The notes under the pieces: model-generated
Database searches by the model: none
What the model saw: the letters and a program-made list of their open reading frames with translations, nothing else
What the model was told of the DNA's origin: nothing
In this document: positions 19,245 to 28,038 of the stretch, in pieces
Layout: each line of letters starts with the position of its first letter
Numbering within the stretch: the stretch's first letter is position 1
Program-made: the position numbers and the translations under genes
NCBI RefSeq assembly: GCF_900107015.1
Contig: NZ_FNOI01000001.1
Span: 250,501 to 314,500 of the forward strand
Length of the DNA stretch: 64,000 bases
DNA from: Litoreibacter albidus
GTDB taxonomy: Bacteria; Pseudomonadota; Alphaproteobacteria; Rhodobacterales; Rhodobacteraceae
Reading direction: 5' to 3'

Positions 19245-19613
19245 TTAGTTGCGCGGCAGGTTGGAGCCGATCATGACGTGGCGCGGCGCATAAGTGCCGT
19301 TCAGCGCGGGCAGGTTTTCCACGAAGATCTCGGTGACGGGGCCGTCGTCCGCAATGGACCCCGCGCCAGAATTGGTTCGCGGAAGAGCTTTGGTGTCGGC
19401 GGCGTTATATCCCGGGGAGCGCACGATCTCGCTCTCGACAAAACCCACGCCGATGTTGCTGCCCGCTGGGTTGTGCGGGCGGTAGTTGATCGGGGTGGTG
19501 TAGCTGCCGACGATGCGGGTGGCAGCGTGGTGATGCGGGTACAGAGACTGGTCGCCCGCAAAGGCCGGAGCGGCGGTGGTGAGGCAGAGGCTTACAAGTG
19601 CAAAACGGTACAT
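19245..19613 (-). CDS. exported hypothetical protein
   Basis: 122 residues starting MYRFALVSLCLTTAAPAFAG, a typical signal peptide with an A-F-A cut site. The mature domain begins DQSLYPHHHAATRIVGSY and is rich in small and polar residues; I recognise no family. RBS AAAGGAAG is 6 bp upstream. A perfect 15-bp palindrome (ACGACACAGTGTCGT, 19664-19678) lies about 50 bp upstream of the start and could be an operator. Confidence 0.65.
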   Translation of the reverse strand: MYRFALVSLCLTTAAPAFAGDQSLYPHHHAATRIVGSYTTPINYRPHNPAGSNIGVGFVESEIVRSPGYNAADTKALPRTNSGAGSIADDGPVTEIFVENLPALNGTYAPRHVMIGSNLPRN

Positions 19614-19971
19614 AATTACTTCCTTTGGAAGGGCAGCAGAACAGAGGCGTTAACCTTTCCTTAACGACACAGTGTCGTCAAGTTTTTGCCACTTTTCAGG
19701 AGGTTACGGGCTACATCTAGTGCGAGGGGTGAATAAAACCGCTATTTGAGGCATCATTGTTTCGGCTATCGCAACCGCCGCCACATTCTTGCCACGAATT
19801 TGCCGCGCCTGATTCTGTGGATACCACGCGTGATGCATCGTATGGCGCGGCGGCAACCAGCGGCGGGCCGGATACCCCTTTGATACCTGCGCCACCCTAT
19901 TGCGCGATTTGCCTGCCCAACCGCGACGCGACCCATTGACCAACCCTTATTTCCAACGCATATCCCTACGC
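19614..19971. other. intergenic region upstream of lepA and the exported protein
   Basis: 358 bp without a supported gene. It holds the 15-bp palindrome at 19664-19678 and an AT-rich stretch near 19740 (GAATAAAAC). An open frame at 19757-19939 and a 5' extension of the lepA frame to 19900 look like chance reading and are not called. Confidence 0.6.
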
Positions 19972-21771
19972 ATGACCGAGCTTTCAAAAATCCGCAACTT
20001 CTCCATCGTGGCCCACATCGACCACGGTAAATCGACCCTTGCTGATCGCCTCATCCAAGAGACGAACACTGTTGCTGCGCGCGACATGAAAGAGCAGATG
20101 CTCGACAGCATGGATATCGAGCGTGAACGGGGCATCACCATCAAGGCGCAGACCGTGCGGATTGACTACATCGCCGACGACGGGGAGGCCTATGTCCTTA
20201 ACCTGATCGACACGCCGGGCCACGTGGATTTCGCCTATGAGGTGTCGCGGTCCATGCGCGCGGTGGAGGGGTCTTTGCTGGTCGTCGATTCCAGTCAGGG
20301 CGTCGAGGCGCAAACCTTGGCCAACGTCTACCACGCGATTGACGCCGATCATGAGATCGTGCCGGTCCTGAACAAGATCGACCTGCCCGCCGCCGACTGT
20401 GACCGCGTGGCAGAGCAGATCGAGGACGTCATCGGCATCGACGCGTCCGGCGCTATTCAGGTCTCCGCGAAAACGGGGCAGGGGATTCACGAGACGCTGG
20501 AAGCCATTGTCACCCGTTTGCCCGCGCCGTCTGGCACGCGCGATGCACCGCTTAAGGCGATGCTGGTGGACAGCTGGTACGACAGCTACCTCGGTGTGAT
20601 CGTGCTGGTACGCATCATTGATGGCGTGTTGAAGAAGGGGGAGCGGATCAAGATGCTCTCCAACGGCTCCACCCACCACGTTGACCGGATCGGTGTGTTC
20701 AAACCCGCCCTGACCGAAATCGCGGAGCTGGGGCCGGGGGAGCTTGGCTTCCTGACCGCCTCCATCAAACAGGTGCGCGACACCCGTGTGGGCGACACGA
20801 TTACCCACGAGAAGAAGGGCACGACCGACGCGCTGCCTGGCTTCAAGCCGTCCCAGCCCGTGGTCTTCTGTGGCCTGTTCCCCGTGGACAGCTCCCAGTT
20901 CGAGGACCTGCGCGACGCCATCGAGAAGCTGGCACTGAATGACGCGAGCTTTAGCTACGAGATGGAAACCTCCGCCGCGCTGGGCTTCGGCTTTCGTTGC
21001 GGGTTCTTGGGTCTGCTGCACCTAGAGGTGATCCGCGACCGGATCGAGCGCGAATATGACATTGACCTGATCACCACCGCGCCCTCGGTGATTTACCACG
21101 TCTATATGCGCGACGGTGAGAAGATCGACCTGCACAACCCCGCCGACATGCCCGACCTGACCCATGTGGACCATCTGGAGGAGCCGCGCATCAAGGCGAC
21201 GATCCTCGTGCCGGACGAGTATCTGGGCGACGTGCTGAAGCTGTGCCAAGACCGCCGTGGCATCCAAGAGGATCTGACCTACGCGGGCACCCGCGCGATG
21301 GTGGTGTATGATTTGCCTCTCAATGAAGTTGTGTTCGACTTCTATGATCGCCTGAAATCGGTAACAAAGGGTTACGCGTCCTTCGATTACCAGATGACCG
21401 GTTACCGCGAGGACCGTCTGGTCAAGATGCAGATCCTTGTGAACGACGAGCCGGTGGACGCGCTGTCCATCATGGTTCACCACGACCGTGCGGAGGCCCG
21501 TGGCCGCGCCATGGTCGAAAAACTCAAAGACCTGATCCCGCGCCACATGTTCAAAATCCCGATCCAAGCCGCCATCGGTGGCCGCATCATCGCCCGCGAA
21601 ACCCTCGCTGCTATGCGCAAAGACGTGACCGCCAAATGCTACGGCGGCGACGCATCGCGTAAGAAGAAGCTGTTGGAGAAGCAGAAGGCCGGTAAGAAAA
21701 AGATGCGCCAGTTCGGTAAAGTTGATATCCCTCAGGAAGCGTTCATTTCGGCGCTGAAAATGGATAATTGA
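19972..21771 (+). CDS. lepA: elongation factor 4
   Basis: 599 residues, the same length as the E. coli protein when read from ATG 19972. Translational GTPase that back-translocates or remodels stalled ribosomes. G1 is AHIDHGKST (14-22), the switch region [14 protein letters not shown] follows, G3 is DTPGHVDF, G4 is NKID. The C-terminal [19 protein letters not shown] and [21 protein letters not shown] region is diagnostic of LepA rather than EF-G. The last codons overlap the start of the DUF3800 gene. Confidence 0.97.
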   Translation: MTELSKIRNFSIVAHIDHGKSTLADRLIQETNTVAARDMKEQMLDSMDIERERGITIKAQTVRIDYIADDGEAYVLNLIDTPGHVDFAYEVSRSMRAVEGSLLVVDSSQGVEAQTLANVYHAIDADHEIVPVLNKIDLPAADCDRVAEQIEDVIGIDASGAIQVSAKTGQGIHETLEAIVTRLPAPSGTRDAPLKAMLVDSWYDSYLGVIVLVRIIDGVLKKGERIKMLSNGSTHHVDRIGVFKPALTEIAELGPGELGFLTASIKQVRDTRVGDTITHEKKGTTDALPGFKPSQPVVFCGLFPVDSSQFEDLRDAIEKLALNDASFSYEMETSAALGFGFRCGFLGLLHLEVIRDRIEREYDIDLITTAPSVIYHVYMRDGEKIDLHNPADMPDLTHVDHLEEPRIKATILVPDEYLGDVLKLCQDRRGIQEDLTYAGTRAMVVYDLPLNEVVFDFYDRLKSVTKGYASFDYQMTGYREDRLVKMQILVNDEPVDALSIMVHHDRAEARGRAMVEKLKDLIPRHMFKIPIQAAIGGRIIARETLAAMRKDVTAKCYGGDASRKKKLLEKQKAGKKKMRQFGKVDIPQEAFISALKMDN

Positions 21772-22589
21772 GAACAAGTTTGCCCAAAACTTACATTTTA
21801 TGTTTAGACGATTCAGGTGCTCGGCACCCCACACGTAAGGTGGGACGACAAGCTGAGCACGGTTATGATTGGTTTGCTCTCGGAGGTATCCTATTTGACG
21901 AGGATAAAGAGAAAATGATTCGTCAAAACCATAGAGTGTTTTGCGAAAAGTGGTCACTTGAGGTTCCGCTGCATTCTTCTGAGATAAGGGCGCGGGCAAG
22001 TAATTTTGCGTTCATTAGAACACTCGAGACGAGAGAACAGTCGCGCTTCTATGAGGAGCTGTACTGTTTGATGCGTGACATTCCGGTTCACGGTATGGCG
22101 TGCGTTATTGATAGGCCTGGCTACAACGCAAGGTACTTGAAAAAGTACGATGAAGATAAGCGCTGGTTGTTGTGTAAGTCCGCTTTCAACATATGCGTTG
22201 AACGCGCTGCGAAGATAGCATCGACTAACGATGCAAAGCTGAGAGTTTACATCGAACGGGCTGACAAAAAGACAGACAGGTTGATAAAGGAATACTTCAT
22301 CGAAATGCGGGAGCAAGGGATGCCCTTTGCTAAAGAAACGTCCAAAAAATACGCACCATCATCTACAGTTGATCTAGCGCACTCGCTATACGAATTCAGA
22401 ACGAAAGCGAAGTCATCTCCGTTGATGCAACTCGCTGATCTTTATTTATGGCCATTATGCATGGGAGGCTACAATTCAGAATGCCGACCTTACAAAAGGC
22501 TAAGCGAAGATGAGAAGCTAGTTGATAACATGATATCAGAAGCCGAAAAAAACAGCCTTGGTATTAAGTACTATTGCTTCGACAAATAA
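21768..22589 (+). CDS. DUF3800 domain-containing protein
   Basis: 273 residues. The N-terminus CLDDSG (near residues 12-17) matches the acidic DxSG opening of DUF3800, a predicted RNase H-like fold, and [10 protein letters not shown] near the C-terminus matches the closing helix with its conserved aspartate. Base composition is visibly AT-richer than lepA, suggesting recent acquisition. Start is uncertain: TTG 21768 overlaps the lepA stop by TTGA; TTG 21780 is the next candidate. A terminator follows at 22592, then two long palindromes. A nuclease or defence role is often guessed for the family; nothing here proves it. Confidence 0.8.
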   Translation: MRTSLPKTYILCLDDSGARHPTRKVGRQAEHGYDWFALGGILFDEDKEKMIRQNHRVFCEKWSLEVPLHSSEIRARASNFAFIRTLETREQSRFYEELYCLMRDIPVHGMACVIDRPGYNARYLKKYDEDKRWLLCKSAFNICVERAAKIASTNDAKLRVYIERADKKTDRLIKEYFIEMREQGMPFAKETSKKYAPSSTVDLAHSLYEFRTKAKSSPLMQLADLYLWPLCMGGYNSECRPYKRLSEDEKLVDNMISEAEKNSLGIKYYCFDK

Positions 22590-22618
22590 AAAACCCAGCT
22601 CGTAAGCTGGGTTCTTTC
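22590..22618 (+). terminator. terminator of the DUF3800 gene
   Basis: AACCCAGCT (22592-22600), loop CGTA, AGCTGGGTT (22605-22613), then CTTTC, directly after the stop codon. Perfect 9-bp stem. Confidence 0.8.
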
Positions 22619-22709
22619 AGCCATCATAACGATGACCTCGTAGGCTAGGCCTATCTCTCACATAGGCTCAGAAACGTTAAGAGGCAATTAAAAATTATAG
22701 ATTGACAAG

Positions 22710-22759
22710 GTCAACGCGGCTCCTTATCTGCCTTTAGGCAGATAAGGAGCCGCGTTGAC
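22710..22759. repeat. 50-bp near-perfect palindrome P1
   Basis: Left arm 22710-22733 starts GTCAACGCGGCTCC and ends ATCTGCCT; right arm 22736-22759 starts AGGCAGAT and ends CGCGTTGAC. All 24 pairs match, with a 2-nt centre (TT). TTGACA (22702-22707) ends 2 bp before the arm, and TATCTG inside the left arm is 17 bp from it. No T-run follows, so it is not a plain terminator. A MITE-like remnant, an operator or a recombination or nuclease target are all possible. Confidence 0.85.
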
Positions 22760-22812
22760 GAATTGTTTCAGATCGTCGATAGGGCAAAATCACTGGAAAA
22801 TCTCTTGACGTA

Positions 22813-22861
22813 TGAAGCCCAGTCGATGTAGTTCCAGGGGAACTACATCGACTGGGCTTCA
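22813..22861. repeat. 49-bp near-perfect palindrome P2
   Basis: Left arm 22813-22835 (begins TGAAGCCCAGTCGATG) and right arm 22839-22861 (ends ATCGACTGGGCTTCA) pair at all 23 positions around an AGG loop. TTGACG (22805-22810) ends 2 bp before the arm, the same spacing as for P1. Arm sequences are unrelated to P1. The 53 bp between P1 and P2 hold no gene. Beyond P2, up to 22930, nothing is recognised. Confidence 0.85.
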
Positions 22862-22930
22862 GTAAAGGTGCCGTATCTGAGGATAGCAGTCTGGTGGATT
22901 GGCGGAAAACGCTAGATTACCACCCCTCAA

Positions 22931-23053
22931 TCACAACGCCCGTTTCACCGCCCGCGCCGCTCCGCTGACGTCTTGGCCGATGCCGTCAACCGTCTCGCAG
23001 CCTGCCAGCGCAAGCATCGCCGCAAGGCAAATCATCGTTAGTCGCGTGGTCAT
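22931..23053 (-). CDS. entericidin-like small lipoprotein
   Basis: 40 residues: MTTRLTMICLAAMLALAGCE is a lipoprotein signal with lipobox LAGC (C19), followed by the short mature tail TVDGIGQDVSGAARAVKRAL. The pattern GCxTVxGxGxDV matches the EcnA/EcnB entericidin family, small membrane lipoproteins of an antidote/toxin pair in enterobacteria; single copies are common in alphaproteobacteria and their role is unclear. No partner gene is visible nearby. Confidence 0.75.
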   Translation of the reverse strand: MTTRLTMICLAAMLALAGCETVDGIGQDVSGAARAVKRAL

Positions 23054-23228
23054 CTGTGAGGCCCTCTTGGTTCATGGTTTCACGCATTTTAGCGCGCCTC
23101 GCGGGGGAGTTCCAGCGGCGGAACGGGGCTTGGCGCGAACCCGCCGCCGCACATGACCCAGATCAATGTTTCACCGACCCGCGCGCGCTATAGACGCAGG
23201 CGTAACCACGACCAAGGAGTCCCTGATC

Positions 23229-23417
23229 ATGTTCCGTCTTGCCGCAATCCTCTTCTCGATGACCTCCACCACCTTGGCGGGCATTGCCGTGATCGCGGTG
23301 TTAACCATGGGCTATGACACATGGATGCCGATTGTGGTCGCGGCGGCCGTGGGCTTTGTGCTGTCCATCCCCGCCACATGGTGGCTGGCCAAACAGATCA
23401 CCGCGAAAATCGTCTAG
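23229..23417 (+). CDS. small two-TM membrane protein
   Basis: 62 residues from ATG 23229, with AGGAG about 11 bp upstream. Two hydrophobic segments (LAGIAVIAVLTMG and PIVVAAAVGFVLSIPATWW) joined by a short polar loop and ending KQITAKIV. Similar Rhodobacteraceae proteins carry a misleading 'CTP synthetase' label; nothing here supports catalysis. Its stop codon overlaps the end of the convergent hydrolase gene. Confidence 0.65.
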   Translation: MFRLAAILFSMTSTTLAGIAVIAVLTMGYDTWMPIVVAAAVGFVLSIPATWWLAKQITAKIV

Positions 23418-24166
23418 CTGTCCAAGAACACCCGCACCGCCGCCTCGAATTCGCGGGGCTTCTCCGCATGGAGCCAATGCCCCGCACCGGGTATCTTGGC
23501 GTATTTCGCGTTGGGGAACAGCGGTTTGATCAGGCTCCGGTGCTCGGGCTTCACGTAGTCGGAGTTCGCGCCGGAGAGGAACAACACCGCCCCGTCGAAT
23601 TGCCCTTGGACCTGTGGAAACCCGATGGTTTTCTCCATCTCGGCAGCAAGAACATCAAGGTTCAGACGCCACGCCTTGCCCGCAATATCGACGGATTGGG
23701 CGATGAACTCAGGCACGCCAGCCTCTAGGCCCGTTAACTGCTCCAGCACGTCGGAGCGGCGCTCCACGTGCGTGAAATCCACACGGCGCATCGCCTCAAT
23801 CGGGCCCATTTGCGTGTGGCTGTATCCCACTGGCGCGATATCCGCGACGATCAGCTTATGCACCAAGTCAGGGCGCGTCGCCGCCAGCACCATCGCCGTT
23901 TTGCCCCCCATGGAGTGGCCAAGCACATCCATCGGCCCGCCAATTTCCTCGATCACTTGCGCCAGATCACCGGCAAGGGCCGGATAGCTGTGGTCATCAT
24001 CCCAAAAGCTGTGCGCATGGTTGCGCATGTCGACGGCGATGACCTGCCCGCGATCCGACAGGCGCTTGGCGATAACGCCCCAATTGCGCGCAGAGCCGAA
24101 CAGCCCGTGGGCGATCAACAGAGGCTTGGCGGCACCAGCCGTGCCAAATGTTGTATAGTTAAGCAT
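23414..24166 (-). CDS. alpha/beta-fold hydrolase (YbfF-like esterase)
   Basis: 250 residues from ATG 24166. The fold is clear: oxyanion loop LLIAHGLFGSARNW (16-29), nucleophile elbow VLGHSMGGK (81-89, S85), acid in FLSGANSDYV and the catalytic histidine in PGAGHWLHAEKP. The GLFGSARNWG and DMRNHAHS segments resemble YbfF acyl-ester hydrolases. Substrate unknown. A longer start at 24301 would add an unlikely basic tail. No operon partner on this strand; the small membrane protein gene converges on its 3' end. Confidence 0.85.
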   Translation of the reverse strand: MLNYTTFGTAGAAKPLLIAHGLFGSARNWGVIAKRLSDRGQVIAVDMRNHAHSFWDDDHSYPALAGDLAQVIEEIGGPMDVLGHSMGGKTAMVLAATRPDLVHKLIVADIAPVGYSHTQMGPIEAMRRVDFTHVERRSDVLEQLTGLEAGVPEFIAQSVDIAGKAWRLNLDVLAAEMEKTIGFPQVQGQFDGAVLFLSGANSDYVKPEHRSLIKPLFPNAKYAKIPGAGHWLHAEKPREFEAAVRVFLDS

Positions 24167-24219
24167 AGACCGAGCCGTAGCAGCTTCCCGTCGCCTGCGA
24201 AAGTGGGCTAAGAGAGCGC

Positions 24220-24591
24220 ATGGAAAAAGTCGTCGTAGAACAATTGGCAGAGCGCATTTCGGCTTTGCTGCGCGAGAAACTGGGCGCAAGAGGCAGCTCA
24301 CTAGAGGCGCGAGTACAGTGGGCAGGGCGCGGCTTGCCCCGCCGTGTGCGGCAGGCTGCGATGGAACTGGTCAACGCCGAACGCATGGCACAAGACCCGA
24401 AGATGCGCCTACGGCTCGACCCGCAACAGGTCAGCGCCGCCTATAACACTTGCCTGACCCACCTTGATGCAATTGATGCCAAAGCGATGAAGGCAAAGCG
24501 GATCTTCGGGTTTCTGGCGACGCTGATCATACAGATCGTGCTGATCGGCGCGGCCGCGGTCGCCCTGCTGCGCTGGCGCGGATACCTTTAG
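24220..24591 (+). CDS. membrane-anchored hypothetical protein
   Basis: 123 residues. A soluble, charged N-terminal half with helices (LAERISALLREKLGARG, RQAAMELVNAERMAQDP) ends in a single C-terminal membrane segment (FLATLIIQIVLIGAAAVALL) and a short basic tail. The topology suggests a tail-anchored inner-membrane protein. I recognise no family. It is divergent from the hydrolase with 53 bp between starts. Confidence 0.65.
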   Translation: MEKVVVEQLAERISALLREKLGARGSSLEARVQWAGRGLPRRVRQAAMELVNAERMAQDPKMRLRLDPQQVSAAYNTCLTHLDAIDAKAMKAKRIFGFLATLIIQIVLIGAAAVALLRWRGYL

Positions 24592-24694
24592 GGCGCAAGC
24601 TTGATAAAGGTGATGTCGCGCCCGTGTCGGCTTTGGGATAGACGGGTCGGGCGCTGACTTCCACGCTGAACCGGTACAACAGGTGAGGCAAATC

Positions 24695-25651
24695 ATGCGT
24701 ATCGGGTTTATCGGATTGGGAAATGTCGGCGGCAAGCTGTCTGGTTCATTACTGCGAAACGGCTACGACCTCACGGTTCACGACCTCAACGCAGAGCTGG
24801 TCGCAGGTGCTGTGGCCAAGGGGGCTACGGCGGGCACGACGCCGCGTGCCATGATGGCCGACTGCGACATCGTCATCACATGCCTGCCGCACCCAAAGAT
24901 TTCTGCCGCAGTGGTGGAAGGCGACGACGGCTTACTGCAAGCCATGACAACCGGAAAAATATGGCTGGAGATGTCGACCACCGACGAGGCGGAGGTCAAG
25001 CGGCTTGGGGCAAAGGTGCAGGCCGCTGGCGGGGCGGCAGTCGATTGCCCCGTTTCGGGCGGTTGTCACCGCGCGGATACGGGCAACATCTCCATTTTTG
25101 CGGGCTGCGACCGCGCAACCTTCGAGCGGGTGTTGTCGGTGTTAACGACAATGGGTCGGCGGGTTCTGCACACGGGTGCTTTGGGCTCGGCCTCCGTCCT
25201 GAAGGTGGTGACCAACTATCTGGCGACCGCGAACCTAATTTCCTGCAGCGAGGCGTTAACCGTGGCCAAGGGGGCGGGCATGGATTTGGGCGTGGCTTAC
25301 GAGGCCATCAAAATGTCGTCCGGCACCTCATTCGTTCATGAGACCGAAAGTCAGGTCATCTTAAACGGATCGCGTGACATCTCTTTCACGATGGACTTGG
25401 TGCTGAAAGACATCGGCCTGTTTCAGGAGGTGGCGGATCGGGCTGGCGTGCCGTTGGAAATGAACCCGCTGATGGTCCAGATTTTCAAGGACGGCATCGA
25501 GCGCTATGGCGCGCGAGAACTGTCGCCCAATATTATCCGGCGGTTGGAGGATGCAACAGGGCTTCGCGTCACGGCGCCCGGTTTCCCAGCGGAGATGCGC
25601 GACGATGAGCCGGAGGCCGTGGGCCACGAGGTCGTACCAAATCGGGGGTGA
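24695..25651 (+). CDS. beta-hydroxyacid dehydrogenase, 3-hydroxyisobutyrate dehydrogenase family
   Basis: 318 residues from ATG 24695, supported by GGTGAGG upstream. N-terminal Rossmann motif MRIGFIGLGNVGGKLSGSLL (GxGxxG), substrate-binding DCPVSGG, the CDRATFERV region and the catalytic lysine in SVLKVVTNYLATANL. Family members oxidise 3-hydroxyisobutyrate, tartronate semialdehyde or related hydroxyacids with NAD(P)+. Pathway cannot be fixed without neighbours. It overlaps the following reading frame but the next gene is best started at 25711. Confidence 0.87.
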   Translation: MRIGFIGLGNVGGKLSGSLLRNGYDLTVHDLNAELVAGAVAKGATAGTTPRAMMADCDIVITCLPHPKISAAVVEGDDGLLQAMTTGKIWLEMSTTDEAEVKRLGAKVQAAGGAAVDCPVSGGCHRADTGNISIFAGCDRATFERVLSVLTTMGRRVLHTGALGSASVLKVVTNYLATANLISCSEALTVAKGAGMDLGVAYEAIKMSSGTSFVHETESQVILNGSRDISFTMDLVLKDIGLFQEVADRAGVPLEMNPLMVQIFKDGIERYGARELSPNIIRRLEDATGLRVTAPGFPAEMRDDEPEAVGHEVVPNRG

Positions 25652-25710
25652 GGGCTAGCGCCGATCTGCCTGCCGCGCTAAGCGGGGTGGGCAGTAAGGA
25701 AAGTAGTTTG

Positions 25711-26232
25711 ATGACACGTAACGACAATGATCAAAGCTCTGAAGTGATCGTAGGGCTTATTCCGTCGGCCCCGCGCCGCCTGTTCGGCACTGTCGTGCTG
25801 TATGCGTTGGGCGGGTTGCTTCTTTATCTGGTTGTGACCCAACCGCCCGAAGGGCTGCATCTGGTGTTCTTGCTGATCATTCTAGGCGCCGCGTCGATCT
25901 ATGGCGGGTACCGGATGTGGGATGTCACAGGTCACATGATAGAACTGACCGAGCAGGAGTTGCGCCTGTCCGACGGTCGCGTGATTTTCCGGATGGAAGA
26001 CGTGCACAAGGTTGACCGCAGCTTCTTTGCGTTCAAGCCGTCAAACGGCTTCTTGGTCACACTCAAAGTTGCGTACCCAAAGGCTTGGGCACCTGGCCTG
26101 TGGTGGCGTCTTGGCAAGCGCGTGGGTGTTGGCGGGCTGACGTCAGGCGCGGAGGGCAAGATGATGGCCGATACATTGGCCGCAATGATCGCCGCGCGCG
26201 ACGGGTTGGTCGACCTCGATAGCCTGAGGTAA
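25711..26232 (+). CDS. membrane hypothetical protein
   Basis: 173 residues from ATG 25711. Two close membrane segments (RRLFGTVVLYALGGLLLYLVV and LHLVFLLIILGAASIYGGYRM) are followed by a soluble domain with a PH-like beta pattern (MIELTEQELRLSDGRVI, MEDVHKVDRSFFAFKPSNGF). Possibly a membrane-anchored PH-like domain, but I recognise no named family. It lies just after the dehydrogenase; a bidirectional terminator separates it from gdh. Confidence 0.65.
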   Translation: MTRNDNDQSSEVIVGLIPSAPRRLFGTVVLYALGGLLLYLVVTQPPEGLHLVFLLIILGAASIYGGYRMWDVTGHMIELTEQELRLSDGRVIFRMEDVHKVDRSFFAFKPSNGFLVTLKVAYPKAWAPGLWWRLGKRVGVGGLTSGAEGKMMADTLAAMIAARDGLVDLDSLR

Positions 26233-26246
26233 CGGGCCGTCGTGGG

Positions 26247-26280
26247 AAGGCGGGGCGCAGCGGCGCCCCACCTTGGTTTA
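26247..26280. terminator. bidirectional terminator between membrane protein gene and gdh
   Basis: AAGG-C-GGGGCGC (26247-26258) pairs with GCGCCCC-A-CCTT (26263-26274) around AGCG; one C/A mismatch. TT follows on the plus strand and the arm is AA-led on the minus strand. It lies between convergent stops. Confidence 0.7.
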
Positions 26281-26281
26281 T

Positions 26282-27712
26282 CTACAGCCCCTTTGCACGG
26301 TAGCTGCTAGAGATGCGGTCGATCGCCACAAGGTAGGCCGCGATCCGCAGGTCATGGACGTCGTCACGCGCGTGCCAAACGGCCCGCATCGCTTGATAGG
26401 CGGTACGCATCGTGTCTTCCAAGCCAGAGCGGACGAGTTCAATCTCCCCCGCACCGCGCAAGAACCGCGCCTTGAAGTCGGGGCTCAACTCCCAGCCCAG
26501 TTCTTTGTCAGCGGACAGCCGCTCTAGCTCGTTGATGAGCAGGAGATGCTGCGCCTCTTCTTGGCGTTTGCCCATGCGGCCAAAGCGGATGTGGCTCAGG
26601 TTTTTGACCCACTCGAAGTAGGATACCGTAACACCGCCCGCGTTGGCGTAGAGATCCGGGATAATCACGCAGCCTTTTTTACGAAGGATCTCGTCCGCAC
26701 CGGCAGTAATTGGTCCGTTCGCGGCCTCGATGATCAAGGGGGCCTTCACACGCTCCGCATTGCTCAGGTTGATCACGCCTTCCAAGGCGGCTGGGATCAT
26801 GATGTCGCAGTCAGCTTCCAATACTTTGGGGCCATCCTCGACAAACTCACCCTCAGGGCAGCCTTTGACGCCGCCATTCTCACCAATCCACGCGTGAACG
26901 GCCTCAATGTTGAGGCCCGCGTCATTCGTCAGCGCGCCGTCACGCTCGATGATGCCCACGATCTTCGCGCCATCTTCCTCAGACAGGAACTTGGCGGCGT
27001 GGTAGCCCACGTTCCCAAGGCCTTGGACGATGATCCGCTTGCCGCTAAGTGTGCCCTCCAGACCCGCGATTGCGATGTCTTCGGGGTAACGAAAAAACTC
27101 TTGAAGCGCGTATTGAACGCCGCGCCCAGTAGCCTCCACACGGCCAGCAATGCCGCCCGCGTTCAACGGTTTACCCGTCACACAGGCCCGCGCGTTAATG
27201 TCGGTCGTGTTCATCCGGGCGTATTGATCGGCAATCCAAGCCATCTCACGCTCGCCGGTGCCCATGTCTGGGGCGGGCACGTTTTGACTGGGGTGGATCA
27301 AGTCCCGCTTGGCCAGCTCGTAGGCAAAGCGTCGGGTGATCTGTTCCAGCTCATGTTCGTCCCATTCGCGCGGGTCAATGCACAAACCACCTTTCGAGCC
27401 GCCAAACGGTGTTTCCACCAACGCGCATTTGAACGTCATCAGCGCGGCAAGGGCTTCGACCTCGTCCTGATGCACGTTCGGGGCAAACCTGATGCCGCCT
27501 TTAACCGGTTCCATATGTTCGGAATGTACAGCGCGGTAGCCGGTGAACGTGTGGATTTGCCCGCGCAGCCGCACGCCGAAGCGAACTGTGTAGGTCGCGT
27601 TGCAAACGCGGATTTTGTTTTCCAACCCCGGTGGCAGGTCCATCAGGCTGACCGCCCGATTGAACATTAACTCTACAGATTCTCTGAAAGACGGTTCGTT
27701 ATGTGTGCTCAT
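26282..27712 (-). CDS. Glu/Leu/Phe/Val dehydrogenase (glutamate dehydrogenase)
   Basis: 476 residues. Oxidises glutamate to 2-oxoglutarate and ammonia (or the reverse) with NAD(P)+. The dehydrogenase core is clear: PVKGGIRFAPNV, the active-site stretch CALVETPFGGSKGGL, PAPDMGTGEREM, the coenzyme-binding IVQGLGNVGYHAAKFL (GxGxxG), and PAALEGVINLSNAERV. Substrate choice between glutamate and branched-chain amino acids cannot be settled by eye; NPxNxG-like segments fit GDH. Transcribed away from the Tad operon across a 326-bp gap. Confidence 0.92.
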   Translation of the reverse strand: MSTHNEPSFRESVELMFNRAVSLMDLPPGLENKIRVCNATYTVRFGVRLRGQIHTFTGYRAVHSEHMEPVKGGIRFAPNVHQDEVEALAALMTFKCALVETPFGGSKGGLCIDPREWDEHELEQITRRFAYELAKRDLIHPSQNVPAPDMGTGEREMAWIADQYARMNTTDINARACVTGKPLNAGGIAGRVEATGRGVQYALQEFFRYPEDIAIAGLEGTLSGKRIIVQGLGNVGYHAAKFLSEEDGAKIVGIIERDGALTNDAGLNIEAVHAWIGENGGVKGCPEGEFVEDGPKVLEADCDIMIPAALEGVINLSNAERVKAPLIIEAANGPITAGADEILRKKGCVIIPDLYANAGGVTVSYFEWVKNLSHIRFGRMGKRQEEAQHLLLINELERLSADKELGWELSPDFKARFLRGAGEIELVRSGLEDTMRTAYQAMRAVWHARDDVHDLRIAAYLVAIDRISSSYRAKGL

Positions 27713-28038
27713 GGGATACCTTCTGGCATGTCGGACCTTAACAAATCGCTTATTTTTTAAGCAGCTTGCAAACTCAGCCTAGAACGAGATTTGCGCGAAC
27801 GTAAGTCATAATTGGAGGGTTAACGGTTCTATTACTGATTCCGTCCATAACGCTGGCTATTGACCATGACGCAGGAACAATACCTGAGAAACCTTCCAAA
27901 AGTTGCTGAAAACACTTATTAAATGCCGCATTCCCGCCCTATTTTGCCAAATTATGGCCATGATGCTGGGGCCTATTGGCGATTGGACGAATTGCGTCCG
28001 GTGACATCGGCGCGTGCGTGCGTCAGGGAAGGTCAGTC
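27713..28038. other. intergenic region between gdh and the Tad operon
   Basis: 326 bp holding the divergent promoters of gdh and tadG. It contains a run CTTATTTTTTAAG near 27750 and a small dyad GGACG/CGTCC (27985-27999). I see no gene. Confidence 0.55.

Noticed and set aside
19757-19939. 60-codon frame upstream of lepA
   Set aside because: No RBS, no homology seen and no family pattern; left as intergenic.
19984-21021. 345-codon frame on the minus strand opposite lepA
   Set aside because: Antisense shadow; no recognisable family or start signals.
22710-22861. P1 and P2 as ordinary rho-independent terminators
   Set aside because: Neither has a following T-run; stems are far longer than typical terminators.
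21768-22930. Prophage or integrative element
   Set aside because: No integrase, att repeats or phage structural genes; only one acquired-looking gene.
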